A program made the translations under genes and the position numbers. Positions 1-4,565 of a DNA stretch of 5,407 nt are shown piece by piece. The notes beneath the pieces are model-generated. The model worked only from the letters and a program-made list of their open reading frames with translations, made no database searches and had not been told where the DNA came from. The number at the start of each line of letters is the position of its first letter. The stretch's first letter is position 1. The stretch lies in assembly GCA_040005265.1 (NCBI GenBank), contig JBDTZF010000148.1, forward strand, positions 1 to 5,407, read 5' to 3'. Source of the stretch: JBDTZF01 sp040005265. GTDB lineage: Bacteria > Verrucomicrobiota > Verrucomicrobiia > Chthoniobacterales > UBA10450.

Positions 1-133
1 CAACGCCGCCTGCAGCGCGGAGTCCCAGCGCTTGGTGCGCGTGTGCCACCCGTCGAATGGAATGGCCTACGAGCTGGCTGCGCGGATGGGGGCACCCGGT
101 GAAGCTCCATCCGGGCCCCTCCTCAAGGCGTGA
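1..133. other. GC-rich segment of unknown identity, possibly the 3' end of a plus-strand gene
   Basis: This block is clearly richer in GC than what follows: 85 of the first 120 bases are G or C, against 61 of 120 for positions 141-260. One plus-strand frame (starting at base 2) is open from the edge and ends at a TGA at 131-133. It reads ...RVCHPSNGMAYELAARMG...LLKA, and about 80% of its third codon positions are G or C, which would fit the tail of a real gene. On the minus strand an ORF begins with ATG at 108-110 behind a good Shine-Dalgarno match (GGAGG, 7 bases upstream), but its product is rich in R, P, G, S and T and looks non-biological. I recognise neither product. The block could be a gene end, an interspersed repeat or inserted DNA. 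Confidence 0.4.
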
Positions 134-135
134 GC

Positions 136-492
136 CTATTCTTCACTGCGCAGGACATGATCGAAGAAGCCTTTCTGCCAATGGGGCGATGGAACTCTGT
201 TCACACGCAGCACTTTCGACACCGTGTTCTTAAGCGACTTTACCCATGCAGAAAGATCTGTTTCCCGATCGTCGATAGCAACGAACGCGTGCAGGTGGTC
301 GAGCATTAGCACATACGCACCCACCCACGCACCGTGATCCGGTCCTTCTTTCCCGAATTCAATCCAGCGTGCATGAACCACGGGATTATTTAAGAGCTGA
401 CGACGGTTGTTCGTGCACGTCGTCACAAAATAAATCGGAAACCGCTGAAAACTGGTTTCGAGTCTTCGGAGGCGATCGGGCCCGATTAGAGG
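136..492 (-). pseudogene. Broken RAYT-type (Y1/HUH, IS200-like) transposase
   Basis: The frame read on the minus strand from 492 to the TAG at 136-138 gives 118 residues resembling the Y1 transposase domain of REP-associated tyrosine transposases. Visible hallmarks are an N-terminal LRRLETSFQRFPIYFVTTCT strand, the metal-binding HUH motif as DHLH (residues 65-68, reading P at 492 as residue 1), SAWVKSLKNTVSKVLR (about 81-96) and HWQKGFFDHVLRSEE at the end. The usual MPDH is MLDH here. Family members are usually about 150-200 residues and continue after ...RSEE with a helix ending in an NPVRAGL-like motif; the catalytic tyrosine is expected in that part. Here a stop comes immediately and no frame of the next 135 bases restores it. 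No ATG, GTG or TTG precedes residue 23; the first start-like codon, GTG at 424-426, lies inside the conserved domain, and a TAA closes the frame at 493-495. It is probably an inactive remnant. Its role would have been single-strand cleavage and transfer of REP hairpins. Confidence 0.75.
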
Positions 493-517
493 TTAACGAA
501 TTGCTTGAATAATTCGA

Positions 518-538
518 GCGACGGTCACAGACCGCCGC
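518..538. repeat. REP-like hairpin at the aroB stop codon
   Basis: GCGACGGTC (518-526) and GACCGCCGC (530-538) pair as a 9-bp stem with one mismatch around the 3-base loop ACA. The last stem base is also the final base of the aroB TAG stop, so the hairpin forms just after the end of the aroB message. There is no T-tract on either side, so it is not a classical intrinsic terminator, although it could stabilise the aroB 3' end. It lies just upstream of the broken RAYT frame, which is the normal position of REP sequences relative to their transposase. Its stem and loop differ from those of the other two repeat families in the window. Confidence 0.7.
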
Positions 539-1611
539 TACAGAAGAGAGATGGCCGCGCGAATATCGTCGAGCGTTACTTCGCTCGACAACTGCGCGGA
601 GCCGATCCTGGGCACAACCACGAAGCGAACTTTTCCGTTTTCGAATTTTTTATCGAGCGGCAACGCTTCAAAAATCTTCTCACGCGCAAGATCTGCCGGC
701 AATTGCGTCGGCAATTCAAACGAGCCGAAAAGATCGACGATCGCATTTAACTGCTCGCGCGGCAGATCAGCGCGTTTCATCGACACATGGCAGGCCGCGA
801 TCATTCCCAGGCTGATCGCTTCGCCGTGCAGGAAAGTGCGGTAATGGCCGGCACGTTCGATCGCATGACCCACGGTATGACCAAAATTGAGGAGCGCGCG
901 TTCGCCGGTGCGATCCAGTTCATCTTTGGCGATGATTCGCGATTTGATGTCGATGTTGCGACGAATCAGCGATTGCATCCCTAGCGCGTCAGTCGTCTTG
1001 TCTCTCAACGCGTCAAACATTTCCGCGTCCGCGATAATGGCGTGCTTGATGATCTCGGCGAATCCCTGGTTGAATTCGCGGGGCGGCAGCGATTTGAGAA
1101 GATCGACATCACCAATCACGAGAGCAGGCTGATGAATCGCGCCGATCAAGTTTTTACCGTCGCGCGTGTTCACGCCGGTCTTGCCGCCAATCGAACTGTC
1201 CACCATTGCCAGCAACGTCGTCGGAATTTGCACGTGCGGAATGCCGCGCTGGAAAATAGCCGCAATGAATCCCGAAATATCTCCGATCACACCGCCACCA
1301 AGCCCAATCACGAACGATTGCCGGTCCAAACGCGCCGCGATCATCCGATCGCAAATCGCGCCCGCTTGCTCGAGCGTCTTCGATTGTTCGCCCGCGGGAA
1401 TGGTAATCAGCGTCGGCTGAAAACCAGCTGAGATCAGAGCCTGTTCAATGCGATTGCCGAAAAGCGGCGCGACAACAGAGTCCGAGATGATCGCGCAACG
1501 CCGCGCCGGGATCGTATCCGCGATTGTCGATCCAATTGCAGGCAGCAGATTCGAGCCGAGAAAGACTTTGCAATTCGCTTCGGTAACGAAAACTTCGTTT
1601 ACGGATTTCAT
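538..1611 (-). CDS. aroB: 3-dehydroquinate synthase
   Basis: This protein of 357 residues converts DAHP to 3-dehydroquinate, the second step of the shikimate pathway to aromatic amino acids, in the cytoplasm; the family uses NAD and a divalent metal, usually zinc. Motifs seen in order are GGGVIGD (residues 105-111, nucleotide-binding loop), PTTLLAMVDSSIGGKTGVN (130-148), GKNLIGA (152-158), GFAEIIKH (183-190), LNFGHTVGHAIE (241-252) and LHGEA (261-265). By family knowledge E186, H245 and H262 would be the metal ligands, and all are present. The length is normal and nothing appears truncated. I chose the ATG at 1609-1611 because the family N-terminus starts there. The same frame is open upstream to 2376, but that part is antisense to another gene and unlike AroB. 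No clear Shine-Dalgarno sequence precedes the ATG. The gene is transcribed divergently from the Tic20-like gene, and its stop lies in a REP hairpin. Confidence 0.97.
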   Translation of the reverse strand: MKSVNEVFVTEANCKVFLGSNLLPAIGSTIADTIPARRCAIISDSVVAPLFGNRIEQALISAGFQPTLITIPAGEQSKTLEQAGAICDRMIAARLDRQSFVIGLGGGVIGDISGFIAAIFQRGIPHVQIPTTLLAMVDSSIGGKTGVNTRDGKNLIGAIHQPALVIGDVDLLKSLPPREFNQGFAEIIKHAIIADAEMFDALRDKTTDALGMQSLIRRNIDIKSRIIAKDELDRTGERALLNFGHTVGHAIERAGHYRTFLHGEAISLGMIAACHVSMKRADLPREQLNAIVDLFGSFELPTQLPADLAREKIFEALPLDKKFENGKVRFVVVPRIGSAQLSSEVTLDDIRAAISLL

Positions 1612-1687
1612 CGCTGCGTTGCCGTCACACTGCCTGTTATGACCGGGTGGCGAAAGCGAAAATCGAAGGAGAGCCGGTGAACTTCGC

Positions 1688-1717
1688 TTGACAAACTCGC
1701 GTTCGGATTTGTGTTGT
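1688..1717 (+). promoter_or_regulatory. Candidate sigma-70-type promoter for the Tic20-like gene
   Basis: A perfect -35 hexamer TTGACA lies at 1688-1693. The best-placed -10, TGTTGT at 1712-1717 (18-base spacer), matches the consensus at only three of six positions. If used, it would start transcription at or within a few bases of the ATG at 1723, giving a leaderless or nearly leaderless message. The purine stretch AAGGA at 1718-1722 touches the ATG and is too close to act as a Shine-Dalgarno site. The -35 is convincing but the -10 is not. Confidence 0.35.
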
Positions 1718-1722
1718 AAGGA

Positions 1723-2172
1723 ATGCCTGATCCACAGCCGACTCAACCGCCTCCTCCGCCGCCGCCATTTTCGGAGCCCGTCACCGGCGCAGGATCCGGA
1801 ACGACCGGTCTTCCTTCCAACGTCGCCGCTACTCTGGCTTGTATTCCATTGGTGGGTGGAATCATTTTCTACGTTTTGGAAAAGCACGATAGCTTTGTGC
1901 GTTTTTACGCGATGCAGTCGATCGTCTTCGGCGGCGCGTGGATCTTGTTCTGGATTGTTTATTCGATCGCCCACGCCATTCTGACGCCGATCCCGGCCAT
2001 CGGCCTGATTTTCGGGATCATTCTCTGGATTATTTACGCGCTCGTCAGCATCGCGTTTCTGGTGATCTTCATCATTACGCTGGTGAAGGCGTTTACCGGT
2101 GTCCGCTGGGAAATTCCGTATATCGGGCAGATGGCGCAGAAGCAGACCGTGGGCGGTACAACAGCGCTTTAA
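1723..2172 (+). CDS. Tic20-like / DUF4870 family small membrane protein
   Basis: This is a 149-residue predicted inner-membrane protein of unknown function. The N-terminus (residues 1-30) is cytoplasm-like and proline-rich, with a run of seven prolines at 9-15. The core follows the DUF4870/Tic20-like pattern: NVAATLACIPLVGGIIFYVLE (33-53), then FVRFYAMQSIVFG (58-70), then hydrophobic stretches at about 67-88 and 92-122, and finally VKAFTGVRWEIPYIGQMAQK (121-140). The pairing of an E/K...FVRFxAMQS segment with a terminal PxIGxxA segment is what identifies the family. Three or four membrane segments are likely. The ATG at 1723 is preferred because it begins the proline-rich leader and no upstream in-frame alternative looks better. 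The gene is divergent from aroB (111 bases apart) and convergent with holA. Tic20 is a chloroplast protein-import component, but that role should not be assumed for bacterial members. Confidence 0.88.
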   Translation: MPDPQPTQPPPPPPPFSEPVTGAGSGTTGLPSNVAATLACIPLVGGIIFYVLEKHDSFVRFYAMQSIVFGGAWILFWIVYSIAHAILTPIPAIGLIFGIILWIIYALVSIAFLVIFIITLVKAFTGVRWEIPYIGQMAQKQTVGGTTAL

Positions 2173-2177
2173 TTTCC

Positions 2178-2278
2178 GGAAGGCGCGCTCGGTCGCGTCC
2201 GGGACTACCTGGAGGGACGCGCTCCGTCGCGTCCGTGGGTCAATCGGATTCCGGGACGACACGGAGGTCGTCCCTCTA
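2178..2278. repeat. Cluster of three REP-like hairpins between convergent genes
   Basis: Three related copies fill almost the whole gap between the Tic20-like stop and the holA stop. Copy 1 (2178-2200) is degenerate and can form a 6-bp stem with one G-T wobble around CTCGGT. Copy 2 (2211-2234) has stem GGACGCG/CGCGTCC around loop CTCCGT (2222-2227). Copy 3 (2253-2278) is inverted, with a perfect 8-bp stem GGGACGAC/GTCGTCCC around loop ACGGAG (2261-2266). Reversed, copy 3 shares GAGGGACG and the loop with copy 2. Copies 1 and 2 are direct repeats, and copies 2 and 3 form a REPIN-like inverted pair. No T-tracts follow the stems, so rho-independent termination is not obvious, though a bidirectional 3'-end role fits the position. 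Confidence 0.8.
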
Positions 2279-2282
2279 CGAT

Positions 2283-3404
2283 TTACTCCCGGCCGAGCAA
2301 TTTCACCACGATCTCGGTCAGGATAAGTTCGTGATCGAGTTGGCTCGTCACCAGTTTGAGATTCGCCTCGAGACAAACGCGCATTCCTTCAATCAGTTGT
2401 TTCGTCTCGAAACGATGCGCGTTCTGCGCGGCGATTCCAAGCGGGTACCCGCTGAGCGAGCCGTCTTTCTTGCGCGGCAAATGGTCTGTGGCACTGGCCG
2501 GCAACCGGTTGAGCGCGGAGATGAAATTAAATGGCGTATGCGGACGCTGCATCCGCTGGCGCTCCATCAAATCTTTTGCCAGCAGCAAATTCCGGATCGT
2601 AGGAACAACTGCGACCAATAAAATGCCGATCGCGCTTTCGCCCTGATCGAGCAATCGCTTCACAAGCTTCAGCGCGCGACCGAGGTCTCGCGCGGCAAGA
2701 GCGTTGCCTAATTCGAAAATAACCCCCGCGCGCGAAAGCGGGACCAGTTCGCGGACCTGATCGACCTTCACCTGTCGCTCTTTGCCGAGAAAGATGTCGA
2801 TCTTTTCCAATTCGTTGTCGATCTGCCGCGTATCGCCGCCGGTGAGCAGCACAAACAGATTGAGCGAATTCTCATCGAATTGCAGTTTTCTCTTTTGCGC
2901 CCGGCTACTGACGATCTCCGTCGCTTCCTCTTCCCATCCGCTCCGTGTCGAATCCAGCCGGTCGAAAATTTGTACCTCGGCCTGCTTGCTCAGTGCCTTG
3001 TAAAATGAGCGCCGCTTGTCCACCTCGGTTGCGCTGAGCAGGAAGGTAACGTCGGAACCGAAATCACCTGCGATCACGTCCGATAATTCCTCCAGCGCCG
3101 TCTGAACACCGGCCGCGCGGCCGGTCACTGAATCGCCAAGAAAATTCGCGTTCTTGAGCCACACCAGTTTTCCCCCGCCGAGAAATGGCAGAGTTTGCAG
3201 CGCCTCGATTGTCGATCTTATCCTTGCCGCTGCCTGATCGGCATTGTCGGCCGCGCCGTCGACCATTTCCAAACCGAAATCGCCCGCGCCCGGTGGCGTC
3301 AATTTCCCGGCGAGCTCGGCCGCAGCGCGTTTCACCTCTGATTCATCGGACCCGACGACGGCATAAATCCTGGCCACTTCGGTTTTGGTTTTCGCCTTGG
3401 GCAT
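2283..3404 (-). CDS. holA: DNA polymerase III delta subunit (clamp loader)
   Basis: This 373-residue cytoplasmic protein is the delta subunit of the replicative clamp loader, which opens the beta sliding clamp for loading on primed DNA. Family features in order are YAVVGSDESEVKRAA (residues 14-28), LQTLPFLGGGKLVWLKNANF (69-88), DVTFLLSATEVDKRRSFYKAL (118-138), LLTGGDTRQIDNELEKI (186-202), the V-D-Q-VRELVPLSRAGVIFELGNAL stretch (214-236), which starts the C-terminal helical domain, and LVKRLLDQGESAIGILLVAV (247-266). The length is close to the usual 330-350 with a modest extension. The start is the ATG at 3402-3404 (MPKAKTKTEVARIY). The frame is open 36 codons further upstream, but those codons fall partly inside the REPIN-like repeat and do not resemble the family. 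The Shine-Dalgarno sequence is weak (a GGA abutting the ATG). The 207-base gap upstream holds the repeat, so any promoter must lie in or beyond it. Confidence 0.93.
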   Translation of the reverse strand: MPKAKTKTEVARIYAVVGSDESEVKRAAAELAGKLTPPGAGDFGLEMVDGAADNADQAAARIRSTIEALQTLPFLGGGKLVWLKNANFLGDSVTGRAAGVQTALEELSDVIAGDFGSDVTFLLSATEVDKRRSFYKALSKQAEVQIFDRLDSTRSGWEEEATEIVSSRAQKRKLQFDENSLNLFVLLTGGDTRQIDNELEKIDIFLGKERQVKVDQVRELVPLSRAGVIFELGNALAARDLGRALKLVKRLLDQGESAIGILLVAVVPTIRNLLLAKDLMERQRMQRPHTPFNFISALNRLPASATDHLPRKKDGSLSGYPLGIAAQNAHRFETKQLIEGMRVCLEANLKLVTSQLDHELILTEIVVKLLGRE

Positions 3405-3446
3405 TCCAAGTTTGTCGCATGAGCTGCGAAGATCGACAAGACGGAT

Positions 3447-3598
3447 CGGGTAGCGCAAGGGTCTCGCGTGTCTGGCGATGGCGTCTCGCCATCGCGAACT
3501 TTTCTCTCGCACCAGGGCTACACAGAAAACTCTGCTTCAAGCAAAGTGCGTTTCGGCGAGACGCCGAAACCAGACACGCGAGACGCGTGCGCTACCCG
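3447..3598. repeat. REPIN-like inverted pair of hairpin repeats
   Basis: Outer arms at 3447-3475 and 3570-3598 are inverted copies (GTCTCGCGTGTCTGG on the left, CCAGACACGCGAGAC on the right) with two mismatches over 29 bases. Just inside each arm is a hairpin with a perfect 8-bp stem and 3-base loop: CGATGGCG-TCT-CGCCATCG (3476-3494) on the left and TTTCGGCG-AGA-CGCCGAAA (3551-3569) on the right. Similarity between the halves continues inward for about 11 more bases (to about 3505 and from about 3540), leaving a unique centre of about 34 bases. The two stems differ at four paired positions, and every difference is compensated on the other strand of its stem. The element lies between the peptidase stop (3612) and the holA start (3404), so it is likely transcribed if the two genes share a message. 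It contains no gene. Confidence 0.88.
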
Positions 3599-3611
3599 GG
3601 AATCGCGGCCG

Positions 3612-4529
3612 TTATTCGTCGCTTGCTTGCCGCAATGATGTTCCGAAATCCTTGGCCGCGTAGTCACGGAATTTTTCTTCCAGCACCGCCGCGCTCGGAA
3701 ATGTGCCGGGGTAACTGCGCGAGAGAGTTGCTTCGAATGGCTGATGTCTTGCCAAAGCATCTAGCAGGACAAGGAAACTTCGCCGATCAGTAGTGGCGAG
3801 GAAGCGAACGAGCCGCTCCGACTCGTCGTAAAACGTCTCAACGCGATCGGAAGGTACCTGCGTCATAGCCACAAGCGCCAGGAGCGGGATCAACACTCCG
3901 GTCGAAACCGCCGATGAATGCGGCTTCGCGTCATAACCTCGAGCGCGCTGATAACTGGCGTGGGCGGCCTTGGAGATGTATTGCGCCAGACCTTCGTTCA
4001 GCCAACATGGGATGCCGTCCGGATAAAAGCGATGCACCACCAAATGCACAATTTCGTGGCCCAGAAGATGGCCGCTGAATTTGTAAGCTGGATTGCGTTG
4101 AACAAAGAGACTCCCCATCGAATGAATACCGCCACTCCATGGCTCCAGTTGACCGAAACCTTGAAATTGCTGCCATTCCTCCGGTTGTTCGAAAACATAA
4201 ATGTGCGATTTGATATCGCCGGTGGGCTGTTCCCTCTCCAATTCTTTGGCGACGACACGATAATGAAATTCCGCCTCTACCGAAACCGGCGCAGCCACGT
4301 AGCTGTGCACGAAATGATAGATGAAATGCTCGGTCTCGGCGTGCTTCCATTGTTCGGGATGAATGGCGAGCGCTTTCTCGCCGAGCGGATTCGGATCGCG
4401 CTGGCTCAGCTGGGAGAATTCAACTTCCGTTAGCGGAGTTGAGCCACCGGCGCTCGACAAATCTTCAGCGGCAGCCGCGCTGCGCATCGAAATGAGCACA
4501 AGGCAGAGAAGGACGGAAACGAAGCGCAT
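3612..4529 (-). CDS. Secreted zinc metallopeptidase-like protein (HExxH, peptidase MA-like)
   Basis: This is a 305-residue protein with an apparent Sec signal peptide: MRF, a hydrophobic stretch at about 4-14, then RSAAAAED with likely cleavage after A21. There is no lipobox near the cleavage site, so export to the periplasm or beyond is expected. The zinc motif HEIVH is at 158-162, followed 17 residues later by the gluzincin-type glutamate in LNEGLAQYIS (E179). Thus H158, H162 and E179 are the predicted zinc ligands and E159 the catalytic base. The C-terminal half (FYDESERLVRFL at 233-244, SFLVLLDAL at 251-259, FPSAAVLEEKFRDYAAKDF at 277-295) follows the layout of peptidase MA-like proteins. 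The substrate is unknown. The ATG at 4527-4529 is chosen because it begins the signal peptide; a GAGG lies 4 bases upstream. The oxidoreductase gene ends 36 bases upstream on the same strand, so an operon is plausible. Confidence 0.85.
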   Translation of the reverse strand: MRFVSVLLCLVLISMRSAAAAEDLSSAGGSTPLTEVEFSQLSQRDPNPLGEKALAIHPEQWKHAETEHFIYHFVHSYVAAPVSVEAEFHYRVVAKELEREQPTGDIKSHIYVFEQPEEWQQFQGFGQLEPWSGGIHSMGSLFVQRNPAYKFSGHLLGHEIVHLVVHRFYPDGIPCWLNEGLAQYISKAAHASYQRARGYDAKPHSSAVSTGVLIPLLALVAMTQVPSDRVETFYDESERLVRFLATTDRRSFLVLLDALARHQPFEATLSRSYPGTFPSAAVLEEKFRDYAAKDFGTSLRQASDE

Positions 4530-4565
4530 TCCGCCTCAGTGAAGCTAATCTCGTGCGAGTCCGGA

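Noticed and set aside
1..110. Minus-strand ORF starting at 110 behind a good Shine-Dalgarno match
   Set aside because: The short product is dominated by R, P, S, T and G and resembles no protein. The competing plus-strand frame has better codon bias. It is noted under the GC-rich segment instead.
1612..2376. Long open extension of the aroB frame upstream of its ATG (255 extra codons)
   Set aside because: It runs antisense through the Tic20-like gene and the hairpin cluster, is rich in R, D, N and Q with no recognisable domain, and AroB family sequence begins at the ATG at 1609-1611.
1938..2621. 227-codon plus-strand open frame
   Set aside because: It overlaps the Tic20-like gene in another frame, crosses the hairpin repeats and runs antisense through holA. 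The product looks like shadow translation.
518..3598. REP hairpins as rho-independent terminators
   Set aside because: None of the stems is followed by a run of T on either strand, and they occur as related inverted or direct copies, which fits mobile repeats better.
3447..3598. CRISPR array or insertion sequence with terminal inverted repeats
   Set aside because: There are only two inverted units with no regular spacers and no coding capacity between them, and no target-site duplication was evident at the ends.
3185..3793. 202-codon plus-strand open frame across the REPIN-like element
   Set aside because: It is antisense to holA and the peptidase gene, arginine-rich, and partly made of repeat sequence.
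3918..4433. 171-codon plus-strand open frame
   Set aside because: It is antisense to the metallopeptidase gene, which has a signal peptide and the full HExxH...E motif. The plus frame shows no domain.
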